From Candidatus Nitrosopumilus sp. (GTDB lineage Archaea > Thermoproteota > Nitrososphaeria > Nitrososphaerales > Nitrosopumilaceae), in the NCBI GenBank assembly GCA_029255365.1, contig JAPFQF010000052.1, positions 62,001 through 126,000 on the forward strand: DNA of 64,000 nucleotides, written 5' to 3'. Numbering within the stretch: the first letter of the stretch is position 1; every line of letters starts with the position of its first letter. A program made the position numbers and the translations under genes. Below are positions 1-8,432 of this stretch, piece after piece. The notes beneath the pieces were generated by a model. That model did not search any database, had not been told where the DNA came from, and saw nothing but the letters and a program-made list of their open reading frames with translations.

Positions 1-30
1 TTTAAGTGAAGAAAATATTTAATTTGAAAG

Positions 31-38
31 CATAAATA
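31..38 (+). promoter_or_regulatory. TATA-like box of the first gene
   Basis: An AT-rich box (cataaata) lies about 26 bp upstream of the GTG at 61. This is the usual archaeal distance from TATA box to transcription start, so the transcript would be essentially leaderless. The call rests on motif and spacing only. Confidence 0.4.
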
Positions 39-60
39 ACAATAAAAAATATTAACGTTT

Positions 61-1176
61 GTGAGTGGCAAAGATCAATCTGTAATTAGTAAAGAATCTT
101 TGATGAGCACAAAACCTGGAAAACAGATTATCAAACAAGCTTTGTTCAAATCTAAAGGTTACAAATTATTTAACAAATACAAAGAAGAAACAGAAAATCA
201 ATTCCCAAATTTTGCAGAAAGATTTGCTCAAGGATTACTTTATGAAATAAAATCAGACACAAATCCAAATGCAACTCAGCAAGCGTTTGGCAATGAAGTA
301 GGTTCTACTGAAATCATCCTGAATGCATCTGAAATTGAGCCTATTAAATCAAAATTAGAAAGTCTTGATGTGATGCAAGATAGAGTAAACCGAATTTTAA
401 ATTCAAATTTTGTGAAAATGACCTTCCCTGTTTTTAATGGATTATTTGATGCCGCAGCAGAATATTCTGGACGAGACGATCCTCAATTAAAACAAGATAT
501 GGTCGAAGGGCACATTCTTGCAATTGATCTAAGTGAACCTATGGACAGAATTGTAGACAAAGACGAAGATTTAGAATTTCTTGATGATTACAAACTAATG
601 AATCCATATATTTTAAAATTAGCTCGAGATAAAATTTCTAAAGGTGGTGAGCAAGTTCTAAAAGAATTTGAAGCAGGATTTAAAGATGCTCAAGTTGGGC
701 AATATCTAGATGAAAAATTAAAATCAAAACCAACAGAAATTACTGAAGAAGATATGACATTATCTTACAAAAAATATCGTGCAGTGATGGGAACTGCTGG
801 AAGAAATATGGCTTTAGCAGAAAGGCCGTTGGGAGAAATTTTTTATTTAGGTATGGCAAGAGCTGCTGAAGGCGTTGGATGTGGAAACGAAATTGAAGAT
901 TCGATTAAAAACGGTTTTGTAAAAATACCTTCTTGGCCACTTTACTATTCGTTATTAGCAAATGATGTAAAAAAAGGATTTGAAGTTACTTTGGAAAAAA
1001 GTAATTTGTATTTACAAGATGCAAGACTTACACTTGAACTATTACCGGATGATTTTTCTCACAAAGAATTTTTAGAATTTTTATTCTTGACTGTGGAGCA
1101 TTATAACCAATACTGGTACAATAAATTACAAAAAGCCAATAAATGGTCAGAGTATCAGTCTAAACTTCCTAGGTGA
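61..1176 (+). CDS. conserved hypothetical protein upstream of RFC-L
   Basis: This is a 371-residue soluble protein that I do not recognise. It is rich in charged residues and predicted helix, has no signal peptide or membrane segment, and shows no Walker, zinc or other catalytic motif. The GTG start is supported by a TATA-like box 25 bp upstream. Its stop overlaps the region just before the replication factor C large subunit gene, so the two are probably co-transcribed. That suggests, without proving, a link to DNA replication. It does not show the cysteine pattern of the primase large subunit. Confidence 0.75.
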   Translation: MSGKDQSVISKESLMSTKPGKQIIKQALFKSKGYKLFNKYKEETENQFPNFAERFAQGLLYEIKSDTNPNATQQAFGNEVGSTEIILNASEIEPIKSKLESLDVMQDRVNRILNSNFVKMTFPVFNGLFDAAAEYSGRDDPQLKQDMVEGHILAIDLSEPMDRIVDKDEDLEFLDDYKLMNPYILKLARDKISKGGEQVLKEFEAGFKDAQVGQYLDEKLKSKPTEITEEDMTLSYKKYRAVMGTAGRNMALAERPLGEIFYLGMARAAEGVGCGNEIEDSIKNGFVKIPSWPLYYSLLANDVKKGFEVTLEKSNLYLQDARLTLELLPDDFSHKEFLEFLFLTVEHYNQYWYNKLQKANKWSEYQSKLPR

Positions 1177-1184
1177 TTACATTG

Positions 1185-2342
1185 ATGTGGTCCGAAAAAT
1201 ACCGACCTTATATAATTTCTGATATGGTTGGAAATGAGGAAGCACGAGCAGCAATTATTGAATGGTTTGTTAAATGGAAGAAAGGTACAAAGCCATTACT
1301 TCTAGTAGGTCCACCTGGAATTGGAAAAACTACAATAGCATATCTTGTTGCAAAGCAGTTCGGATATGACATGATTGGACTAAATGCAAGTGATGTTAGA
1401 AGTAAATCTAGAATTAATGAAATTCTTATGCCTGTTTTAGGAAATGTGAGTGTTTTAGGAACTCCTATGATCTTTGTAGATGAAGTTGACGGAATTCACG
1501 GTCGTGGTGATTATGGTGGTGCATCTGCACTTGTTGATATTTTAAAAGAACCAACTGTTCCAATTGTTCTTGCAGCAAACAATGATGCATCAGATAAAAT
1601 GAAAAGTATCAAAAAAGTAGTAAAAACAATTTATTTCAAAAGAATTCCTCCACGATTATTACGCGTATATCTTGAAAATATTTTGAAAAAACAAAGTGCA
1701 AAATTAAGTCCTGGGGCCTTAATCAAAGTGATTGACAAATCAAAAGGCGATATTCGTTCAATGATAAATCTTACACAATCTCTAGAAACAGGATTTAATC
1801 CACAAACAGAACAATCTTTTGAAAGTGTTAATGTTGAAGATGGAGTAAATGCTTTCTTTAAAGCAAATTCAGTTGAAGAAGCTCGCAGTGTTCTTTATTC
1901 TATGCAAATTGATCCTAGAGAAAAAATTAATGCATTTTATTCTAGTATTGTAACTAGTGAATTAGATAGTGCTTCACTTGCAAAATATTTAGAAATAATT
2001 TCAACTGCCGATATGCTTTTTGGAAGAATTATGAAAACTCAGAATTGGAGATTACTTCGATATCTAAATGATACTTTAATTAAATTATATCAAAATGATA
2101 ACCGAATAAGATATTCTAAATACAATTTATCATGGCCTTTACTAAATAGAATTCGTTGGGATGGTGCAAAAATAAAATCATTATCAAATGTTATGGCAAG
2201 AAAATTACATTTGTCTTCTAGTTCTTTTGTGACGTTGTGCTTGCCTTTTGTTTTGTTTTGTATTAAAAATAAAACTCTAAAATTAGAATTAGAAGAAACA
2301 TTTGGAGATATCATTGAAAAGGAGATTGAACTAATACAATGA
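1185..2342 (+). CDS. rfcL: replication factor C large subunit (clamp loader)
   Basis: This AAA+ ATPase of about 385 residues is the large subunit of the clamp loader that opens PCNA and places it on primed DNA. It begins with the family signature MWSEKYRP. Walker A (GPPGIGKTT) lies at residues 42-50 and Walker B (IFVDEVD) near 96-102. The C-terminal half matches the helical collar region. Upstream GTG and TTG codons exist, but the ATG at 1185 fits the family start and lies 6 nt after aggtgatt, a likely ribosome binding site. The archaeal large subunit is often longer, ending in a lysine-rich tail with a PCNA-binding motif. That tail is short or absent here. The stop overlaps the next start by 4 nt. 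Confidence 0.92.
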   Translation: MWSEKYRPYIISDMVGNEEARAAIIEWFVKWKKGTKPLLLVGPPGIGKTTIAYLVAKQFGYDMIGLNASDVRSKSRINEILMPVLGNVSVLGTPMIFVDEVDGIHGRGDYGGASALVDILKEPTVPIVLAANNDASDKMKSIKKVVKTIYFKRIPPRLLRVYLENILKKQSAKLSPGALIKVIDKSKGDIRSMINLTQSLETGFNPQTEQSFESVNVEDGVNAFFKANSVEEARSVLYSMQIDPREKINAFYSSIVTSELDSASLAKYLEIISTADMLFGRIMKTQNWRLLRYLNDTLIKLYQNDNRIRYSKYNLSWPLLNRIRWDGAKIKSLSNVMARKLHLSSSSFVTLCLPFVLFCIKNKTLKLELEETFGDIIEKEIELIQ

Positions 2343-2650
2343 GTTGGAGAAAAATACCCATGAAATTTCCTGGAACTTGTATAGTTTGTAATGAAAAAAT
2401 CCTCGCTAATGAAATTGGTTTATGGGCAAAAGATTTGGGCGTTAAACATGAAAAATGTGCCCAAACTAACGAATTACAATGTATTGTGTGTGGGGCACCT
2501 GCTGGTTGCTCACAATGTGAATTTCAAGAAATTTGTGATATTCCAAATGTCTCTCAATTGTGTATCTGTAAGAAATGTAGTGAAGAAAAGGATGCTTTTA
2601 GCTCTTATCAAAAATCTGTAAACAAGAAATTTCCACTTCTTAACTCATGA
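2339..2650 (+). CDS. small cysteine-rich (probably zinc-binding) protein
   Basis: This is a 103-residue protein with many CxxC-type pairs: CIVC near residue 15, CIVC and CSQC in the middle, and CICKKC near the end. The pattern suggests two or more zinc sites or an Fe-S site. It is translationally coupled to rfcL through a 4-nt ATGA overlap. The function is unknown. The coupling hints at a role in nucleic-acid metabolism, which is inference only. No helix-turn-helix or enzyme motif is evident. Confidence 0.75.
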   Translation: MSWRKIPMKFPGTCIVCNEKILANEIGLWAKDLGVKHEKCAQTNELQCIVCGAPAGCSQCEFQEICDIPNVSQLCICKKCSEEKDAFSSYQKSVNKKFPLLNS

Positions 2651-2710
2651 TATTCTAAAATACCCAATGATCTTTGAATTTTTGTAAAAATCTCATATCT
2701 TGATATTCTC

Positions 2711-2726
2711 AAATTAAATTAATATA
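2711..2726 (+). promoter_or_regulatory. TATA-like promoter element of the carboxylase operon
   Basis: The tract aaattaaattaatata ends about 26 bp before the GTG of the carboxyltransferase gene. It is the only strong AT box in the 101-bp gap after the previous gene, so transcription of the three-gene carboxylase operon probably starts just downstream. Confidence 0.4.
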
Positions 2727-2751
2727 GGAAACCATCGTGGTTTAGAATACT

Positions 2752-4299
2752 GTGCATTCTGAAAAGATTGAAGGGTATACTAAAAAAAATAATACGGCAT
2801 TACAAGGTGGAGGCCAAGATCGAATCAAGGCCCAACATGACAAGGGCAAATTAACTGCTCGTGAAAGAGTTCATCTCCTACTTGATGAAGGTACTTTTAC
2901 TGAAATTGATCCATTAACCACTCATCATTATCATGAATATGACATGCAGAAAAAGAAATTCTTTACAGATGGTGTAATTGGCGGTTATGGAAACGTAAAT
3001 GGAAGGCAAATCTTTGTCTTTGCTTATGATTTCACTGTACTTGGTGGGACACTGAGTCAAATGGGTGCCAAAAAAATCTGCAAACTGATGGATCATGCAG
3101 TTCAAACCGGATGCCCAATTATCGGAATTATGGATTCTGGCGGTGCAAGAATTCAAGAAGGAATTATGAGTCTTGACGGATTTGCAGACATCTTTTATCA
3201 TAATCAATTAGCTTCTGGCGTAATTCCACAAATCACTGCAAGCATTGGCCCATCAGCAGGTGGTTCTGTTTACTCTCCTGCAATGACTGACTTTGTAATT
3301 ATGGTGGACAAAGTGGGAACAATGTTTGTCACAGGACCTGACGTGGTCAAAACTGTGTTGGGTGAGGAAATTTCATTCCAAGATCTTGGCGGCGCAATGA
3401 CACATGGTTCAAAAAGCGGCGTTGCACATTTTGTAGCCAAGAATGAATACGAGTGTATGGATTATATAAAAAAATTAATTTCGTTTTTACCCCAAAATAA
3501 TACTGAAGCGCCACCAAAAATTACTACTGACGATGATCCAAACAGAATGGATCATAACTTGATTAACATAATTCCAGAAAATCCATTACAACCATACGAT
3601 ATGAAAGAAATCATAAACTCAATTGTTGATGACCACGTATTCTTTGAAGTCCATGAACTATTTGCTCAAAACATCGTAGTTGGTTTTGCAAGAATGAATG
3701 GTAGAGTTGTAGGAATTGTTGCAAATCAACCAATACATCTTGCAGGCGCACTGGACATTGATTCATCAAACAAAGCAGCTAGATTCATCCGATTCTGTGA
3801 TGCGTTTAATATTTCTCTTATCACTTTAGTAGACACACCTGGATACATGCCAGGCTCTAACCAAGAACACAACGGTATCATCAGACATGGAAGTAAGTTA
3901 CTCTATGCATACTGTGAAGCCACTGTTCCAAGAATTACTCTAGTTATTGGTAAGGCATATGGTGGAGCATACATCGCAATGGGAAGTAAAAATCTCAGAA
4001 CTGACATTAATTATGCATGGCCAACTGCTAGATGTGCTGTATTGGGTGGAGAGGCTGCTGTAAAAATTATGTATAGGAAAGATCTTAGCGAAGCTGAAGA
4101 TGCCGAGGCACTAAAAAAACAACTAATCGATGAATTTGCAGAAAAATTCGAAAATCCTTACGTTGCTGCATCCCATGGAACTGTAGATAATGTAATTGAT
4201 CCTGCTGAAACAAGACCTATGCTGATTAAAGCACTTGATATGCTTGAAAATAAAAGAGTAAAACAACTGCCAAGAAAACATGGGAATATCAATTTGTGA
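2752..4299 (+). CDS. pccB: acetyl-CoA/propionyl-CoA carboxylase, carboxyltransferase subunit
   Basis: This 515-residue protein is a complete fused carboxyltransferase of the PccB/methylmalonyl-CoA decarboxylase-alpha type, with two crotonase-like halves. Family blocks such as MDSGGARIQEG, GPSAGGSVYSPA and DTPGYMPG are present. It moves CO2 from carboxybiotin to acetyl-CoA or propionyl-CoA. In ammonia-oxidising archaea one such enzyme performs both carboxylations of the 3-hydroxypropionate/4-hydroxybutyrate cycle. Biotin carboxylase and the biotin carrier follow directly, giving the whole enzyme in one operon. The start is GTG. Confidence 0.93.
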   Translation: MHSEKIEGYTKKNNTALQGGGQDRIKAQHDKGKLTARERVHLLLDEGTFTEIDPLTTHHYHEYDMQKKKFFTDGVIGGYGNVNGRQIFVFAYDFTVLGGTLSQMGAKKICKLMDHAVQTGCPIIGIMDSGGARIQEGIMSLDGFADIFYHNQLASGVIPQITASIGPSAGGSVYSPAMTDFVIMVDKVGTMFVTGPDVVKTVLGEEISFQDLGGAMTHGSKSGVAHFVAKNEYECMDYIKKLISFLPQNNTEAPPKITTDDDPNRMDHNLINIIPENPLQPYDMKEIINSIVDDHVFFEVHELFAQNIVVGFARMNGRVVGIVANQPIHLAGALDIDSSNKAARFIRFCDAFNISLITLVDTPGYMPGSNQEHNGIIRHGSKLLYAYCEATVPRITLVIGKAYGGAYIAMGSKNLRTDINYAWPTARCAVLGGEAAVKIMYRKDLSEAEDAEALKKQLIDEFAEKFENPYVAASHGTVDNVIDPAETRPMLIKALDMLENKRVKQLPRKHGNINL

Positions 4300-4305
4300 T
4301 TAAAT

Positions 4306-5793
4306 ATGATTGAAAAAGTACTCATTGCAAACAGAGGAGAAATTGCTTTACGTGTTATTAGAACATGTAAGAGGCTAGGAATCAAGACTGTTGCTGTTTA
4401 TTCTGATGAGGATTACAATTCTATGCATGTTAAACAAGCAACTGAAGCATATCATATTGGAGAAGCATCTCCTGCCAAATCGTATCTTAATCAAGAAAAA
4501 ATTCTTGAAGTTATTTTGTCTTCAGGATCTGATGCAATTCACCCAGGTTATGGATTTCTTTCTGAAAATTCTGATTTTGCAACTACTTGTGAAAAAAATA
4601 ACATAAACTTTATTGGACCATCAGGAAAATCAATGGATCTTTGTGGTGATAAAATGCAATGCAAAGCTGCTATGCTTAAAGCTAAAGTACCAACAGTTCC
4701 TGGAAGTCCAGGACTTGTAAAAGATGTAAATGATGCAGAAAAAATTGCAAATGATATTGGCTATCCTGTAATGTTGAAGTCAGTTTATGGTGGTGGAGGT
4801 CGTGGAATTAGAATTGTCACAAATGACAAAGAATTACGCGAAGGTTTTGAAACTGTTACAAGTGAATCTATTTCTGCAGTAGGAAAATCTGCAATCATTG
4901 TTGAAAAGTACCTTGAAAAAACAAGACATATTGAATACCAAATGTGTAGGGACAAACATGGTAATGCTGTTCATATTTTTGAAAGAGAGTGTTCAATTCA
5001 GAGAAGAAATCAAAAACTCATTGAACAAACACCTTCTCCTATAGTTGATCAGGAAACACGAGATAGAGTGGGTGAATTAGTTGTAAAAGCATCAGAAGCA
5101 GTTGATTATACTAATTTAGGAACTGCTGAATTCTTAAGAGCAGATAATGGTGAATTTTACTTTATTGAAATTAATGCTAGATTGCAAGTAGAGCATCCAA
5201 TTTCTGAGATGGTCTCAGGGCTAGACTTTGTTAAACTTCAAATAGATATTGCAAATGGCGAACCACTACCTTTCAAACAAAAAGATCTTAAAATGAATGG
5301 ATATGCAATTGAATGTAGAATTAATGCAGAAGACACATTCCTAGACTTTGCTCCTTCAACAGGACCAGTTCCAGATGTAACAATCCCATCTGGACCTAGC
5401 GTTAGATGTGATACTTACTTGTATCCTGGATGTACAGTATCTCCATTTTATGACTCTTTGATGGCTAAACTTTGTACATGGGGACAAACCTTTGATGAAT
5501 CCAGAACTCGTATGCTTACAGCTCTAAATGATTTTTACATTCAAGGCGTAGAAACATCCATCCCTCTTTACAAAACAATTCTAAATTCGGAAGAATATAA
5601 AAAAGGTGATCTTTCTACTGATTTTTTGAAACGTCATGGTATGATTGATAAGTTAACTGAAGATCTAAAGAAAGAAAAAATTGAGAAGAGTGAAGCTGCA
5701 ATTGCTGCAGCAATAGTTCATTCTGAATATTTTAACAGTAGAATACAAAACAACCCTTCTTCTAGTTCAAACTGGAAATACAAACTGGATTGA
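4306..5793 (+). CDS. accC: biotin carboxylase subunit of acyl-CoA carboxylase
   Basis: This 495-residue ATP-grasp enzyme carboxylates the biotin of the carrier protein using ATP and bicarbonate. It opens with KVLIANRGEIALRVIR, has the glycine-rich ATP loop GGGGRG at residues 162-167, and contains the substrate-loop motif EINARLQVEHP. Its length is slightly above that of bacterial AccC because of a charged C-terminal tail. It starts 6 nt after the carboxyltransferase stop, and the biotin carrier gene follows 6 nt later. This spacing indicates a single transcript and a stoichiometric complex. Confidence 0.95.
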   Translation: MIEKVLIANRGEIALRVIRTCKRLGIKTVAVYSDEDYNSMHVKQATEAYHIGEASPAKSYLNQEKILEVILSSGSDAIHPGYGFLSENSDFATTCEKNNINFIGPSGKSMDLCGDKMQCKAAMLKAKVPTVPGSPGLVKDVNDAEKIANDIGYPVMLKSVYGGGGRGIRIVTNDKELREGFETVTSESISAVGKSAIIVEKYLEKTRHIEYQMCRDKHGNAVHIFERECSIQRRNQKLIEQTPSPIVDQETRDRVGELVVKASEAVDYTNLGTAEFLRADNGEFYFIEINARLQVEHPISEMVSGLDFVKLQIDIANGEPLPFKQKDLKMNGYAIECRINAEDTFLDFAPSTGPVPDVTIPSGPSVRCDTYLYPGCTVSPFYDSLMAKLCTWGQTFDESRTRMLTALNDFYIQGVETSIPLYKTILNSEEYKKGDLSTDFLKRHGMIDKLTEDLKKEKIEKSEAAIAAAIVHSEYFNSRIQNNPSSSSNWKYKLD

Positions 5794-5799
5794 TGATAA

Positions 5800-6312
5800 A
5801 TGAATTATAAAATACAAGACATTGAAAAATCATTTGAAGGAAGGATAATAGAAAATCTTGGAAACAACGACTATGTAATTAAAATTAATGATAACGAGCA
5901 TAAATTAAAAATTATTACTATGAATTCTAAAGGGATAGAATTTATTTTAGATCAAAAATATCACAAAGCAAAATATCTTGAACAGTCTACAAACGAAATG
6001 AATATTGTAATTGACAACGTACCAATTACTATTAACCGTAATACTCATTTTGATGAGGTTGTATACAAAATCACTGGCGGTGCAAGTGGTGCTGATGCAC
6101 AATTATCTTTGAAAAGTCAAATTCCCGGCAAGGTTGTATCAATATCTGTCTCAGAAGGTGACAGTGTGAAGAAAGGGGACGTTGTTTGTACTCTAGAATC
6201 AATGAAAATGCAAGTTGCTATAAAATCCCACAAAGATGGAGTTGTAAAAACAATTAAAGTTAAAGAAACTGGAACTGTTGCTAAAGGCGACGTTGTTGCA
6301 GAAATAGAGTAG
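5800..6312 (+). CDS. accB: biotin carboxyl carrier protein of acyl-CoA carboxylase
   Basis: This 170-residue protein ends in a biotinyl/lipoyl domain. The biotin-attachment motif ESMKM lies at residues 133-137, with Lys136 as the biotinylated residue. The N-terminal 90 residues form a beta-rich linker region of the kind seen in propionyl-CoA carboxylase carriers. It shuttles carboxybiotin between the two preceding subunits. It is the last gene of the operon, and a T-rich tract follows immediately. Confidence 0.93.
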   Translation: MNYKIQDIEKSFEGRIIENLGNNDYVIKINDNEHKLKIITMNSKGIEFILDQKYHKAKYLEQSTNEMNIVIDNVPITINRNTHFDEVVYKITGGASGADAQLSLKSQIPGKVVSISVSEGDSVKKGDVVCTLESMKMQVAIKSHKDGVVKTIKVKETGTVAKGDVVAEIE

Positions 6313-6326
6313 ACTTTTTTTATTTT
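6313..6326 (+). terminator. T-rich tract after the carboxylase operon
   Basis: A run of thymines (gactttttttattt) directly follows the stop of the carrier gene and precedes the convergent peroxiredoxin gene. Archaeal termination commonly uses such T tracts without a hairpin. It overlaps the 3' end of the peroxiredoxin gene. Confidence 0.35.
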
Positions 6327-6784
6327 AAGAAATTTTTAATTTCTTCATAGTTTGGCTCTTTTAATGGATCTTCTGAAACCCATTTGTAACCAATTTTTCC
6401 ATCTTCGTTAATAATGAAAACTGAACGCTTTGCAGCGTTGTAATCTTTGATGTGTAGTAAATCCGGCATCAAAACACCATAATCTCGAATTGTTTTGCTG
6501 GTATAGTCTGCCAATAATGGAAAGTTAAAGTTGTTTTTTTCTGCAAATGCCTTGTTTGCAAATGGACCATCGTTACTAATTGCAACCACTTTGGCACCAA
6601 GATCTGAAATCTCTTTCCAGGAGTCTCTAAATGAGCAAAGTTCTACTTCGCATACGGGGGAACTTGCTGCAACTATGAATGACAATACTATTTTTCCGCC
6701 CTTAAATTCATCCAAATTCCGTATTTTTAATTCGGTATCTACAAGTTTGAATCCGGGAGCAGTGTCTCCTACATTTAATGACAT
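6320..6784 (-). CDS. peroxiredoxin (AhpC/TSA family)
   Basis: This 154-residue thioredoxin-fold peroxidase reduces hydrogen peroxide and organic peroxides. The peroxidatic cysteine is Cys45 in SSPVCEVELC, and Cys50 is a possible partner. In the family motif PxxxT/SxxC, Ser42 is kept but the conserved proline seven residues before the cysteine is Val38 here. The remainder (SFRDSW, then a conserved arginine near KRSVF) matches Bcp/AhpE-like members. It is transcribed alone, convergent with the carboxylase operon and divergent from nuoA. Which thiol or disulfide partner reduces it is not visible. Confidence 0.88.
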   Translation of the reverse strand: MSLNVGDTAPGFKLVDTELKIRNLDEFKGGKIVLSFIVAASSPVCEVELCSFRDSWKEISDLGAKVVAISNDGPFANKAFAEKNNFNFPLLADYTSKTIRDYGVLMPDLLHIKDYNAAKRSVFIINEDGKIGYKWVSEDPLKEPNYEEIKNFLK

Positions 6785-6860
6785 GATCGATCTTTGAAAT
6801 TATCCTATTAAGTCCTTTTCAATTTTTAAAAAAAAAGATTGATCCCAAAAATGACACATA

Positions 6861-6870
6861 CCTTTTTATA
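6861..6870 (+). promoter_or_regulatory. TATA-like box of the nuo operon
   Basis: The element cctttttata lies 25 bp before the TTG start of nuoA. A possible ribosome binding site, ggggtga, lies at 6879-6885 between the two. It is the only evident promoter ahead of the 10.4-kb nuo operon. Confidence 0.45.
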
Positions 6871-6894
6871 CAAAAATTGGGGTGAAAAGCTAAA

Positions 6895-7269
6895 TTGGTC
6901 GGGGAATTAGCGGGCAATTACAGTACCGTTGTATTGATGTTTGGCTTTGCCGTAGTAGCAATGGCTCCAGCTTTAGTTATTTCCAGGATGATTTCTCCCC
7001 GAAAAAAAAGTAATCCAGTAAAATTCCTACCAATGGAATGTGGACAAGTTCCAACTGGTGAAGGTAGAACTCATTTCATGATGCAGTATTACCCATACAT
7101 TCTGATGTTTGTAGTGTTTGACGTGATGGCAATCTTCTTGTATGCATGGGGAAGCTCGCTCTTGGAAATTCCAAAGATTGCAACACTGCCGATGATGGGA
7201 TTTTTGGCTATTATGTTTGGAGCAATGGCATTTGCACTGTATCAATCAGGGAGACGGAGAATATGGTAG
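6895..7269 (+). CDS. nuoA: NADH-quinone oxidoreductase subunit A
   Basis: This 124-residue membrane protein has three predicted transmembrane helices. It carries the NuoA/ND3 loop MECGQVPTGEGRTHF between helices 1 and 2 and the segment YYPYILMFVVFDVMAIFLYAW. It sits at the junction of the peripheral and membrane arms near the quinone site. The start is TTG, supported by ggggtga ten nt upstream. It is the first gene of a large operon and is followed 40 bp later by nuoB. Confidence 0.93.
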   Translation: MVGELAGNYSTVVLMFGFAVVAMAPALVISRMISPRKKSNPVKFLPMECGQVPTGEGRTHFMMQYYPYILMFVVFDVMAIFLYAWGSSLLEIPKIATLPMMGFLAIMFGAMAFALYQSGRRRIW

Positions 7270-7309
7270 TTTTTTATATAAATAGTATTTACGAGGATAG
7301 GGGATAAAA

Positions 7310-7834
7310 TTGCTTAAAGATTTAGTAACACCAGAAAATGCAAATGTCTTTGTCGGAAAGTTAGGAGACATTTTAGAAAAAGCAATTGGTAAACCGTTGG
7401 GCTATGCCATTAATTGGGGTAGAATTTGGTCACTCTGGCCTGTTCACATTGAAACAGCTTGTTGCAGTGTGGAATTTGGTGCAGCGTCAAGTCCTAGATA
7501 TGATGTTGAAAGATTTGGTATCATTGAAGCGTTTGGTTCACTTAGACAATGTGATTTGGTAGTTGTTCAAGGAACCATTACAAGAAAGATGGCGCCACGT
7601 CTCAGACTGGTTTATGATCAAATGCCAGAACCGAAGTATGTGATTGCTATGGGAGCTTGTGCGATTACTGGAGGGTTGTATTTTGATTCATACAATGTAC
7701 TTCCGGGGATTGATGGAATTATTCCAGTTGATGTCTATGTTCCAGGATGCCCACCTAGACCTGAAACTCTAATTCAAGGATGTATGTTATTGCAAGAAAA
7801 AATCAAGAGAATGAAGGCTAGGAAGTTTGTATGA
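7310..7834 (+). CDS. nuoB: NADH-quinone oxidoreductase subunit B
   Basis: This 174-residue protein holds the terminal [4Fe-4S] cluster N2, which passes electrons to quinone. The ligands are visible as the adjacent pair Cys51-Cys52 (TACCSVEFG), Cys117 in GAC and Cys147 in VPGCPPRPE. It starts at TTG after gaggatagggg. Its stop overlaps the nuoC start by 4 nt (ATGA), indicating coupled translation. Confidence 0.95.
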   Translation: MLKDLVTPENANVFVGKLGDILEKAIGKPLGYAINWGRIWSLWPVHIETACCSVEFGAASSPRYDVERFGIIEAFGSLRQCDLVVVQGTITRKMAPRLRLVYDQMPEPKYVIAMGACAITGGLYFDSYNVLPGIDGIIPVDVYVPGCPPRPETLIQGCMLLQEKIKRMKARKFV

Positions 7835-8430
7835 TGAGTACTGAAACTGAAAATCCTCCTGAAGATTCTACTGAAGATTCTACTGAAGTAGAATCGCCTC
7901 CGCCTGTGGCAAAAAAACCTGCAGCACCTGTGGTGATACCAGCGTTTGAAAAAAGTATTTCTGATAAAATCGTTGAAAAATTTGGCGACAAAGTCGAAGT
8001 TGGATTTGTAAAAGAAGATAGAGTCAGAATTAATGTTGGTAGAGAAAATGTTCATGATGTTGCTGAATTCATTCGTGATGGACTAAATTATGACCATGTT
8101 GAATCTGTTTCAGGTGTAGATTACCCACAAGATAACGAAATTGAAGTTGTCTATCATATAGGATCCTATGACGATTCTTCATTAGCAAGACAAATACTAG
8201 TTTTAGCTACAAGGGCGCAAAGAGAAACAAATCCAATCCCTGGAAATGACGCTACTAGACTTCCGACTCTTAGAGATGTATTTTACAGTGTAGAATTTCA
8301 TGAAAGAGAAGTTTTTGAAATGTTCGGTGTTTTCTTTGAAGGTCATCCAGATAATAGACGATTACTTTTGCCAGAAGATTGGGCGGACTTACCTCCACTT
8401 CGAAAGGACTTTACAATAAAGGGAAGATAG
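7831..8430 (+). CDS. nuoC: NADH-quinone oxidoreductase subunit C
   Basis: This 199-residue peripheral-arm subunit docks with NuoD at the quinone cavity. The core domain contains the family motif HEREVFEMFGVFFEGHPD and ends with LLPEDW and PLRKDF. The first 45 residues form a low-complexity acidic and proline-rich extension (repeated EDSTE, then PPPVAKKPAAP) that is not part of the conserved fold. Tandem ATG codons at 7831 and 7834 could both serve as start. Confidence 0.94.
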   Translation: MMSTETENPPEDSTEDSTEVESPPPVAKKPAAPVVIPAFEKSISDKIVEKFGDKVEVGFVKEDRVRINVGRENVHDVAEFIRDGLNYDHVESVSGVDYPQDNEIEVVYHIGSYDDSSLARQILVLATRAQRETNPIPGNDATRLPTLRDVFYSVEFHEREVFEMFGVFFEGHPDNRRLLLPEDWADLPPLRKDFTIKGR

Positions 8431-8432
8431 GG

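Noticed and set aside
7774..8055. A 93-codon antisense frame across the nuoB/nuoC junction
   Set aside because: It lies inside well-supported nuo genes, and its His/Phe/Arg repeats are explained by the reverse of the acidic NuoC extension.
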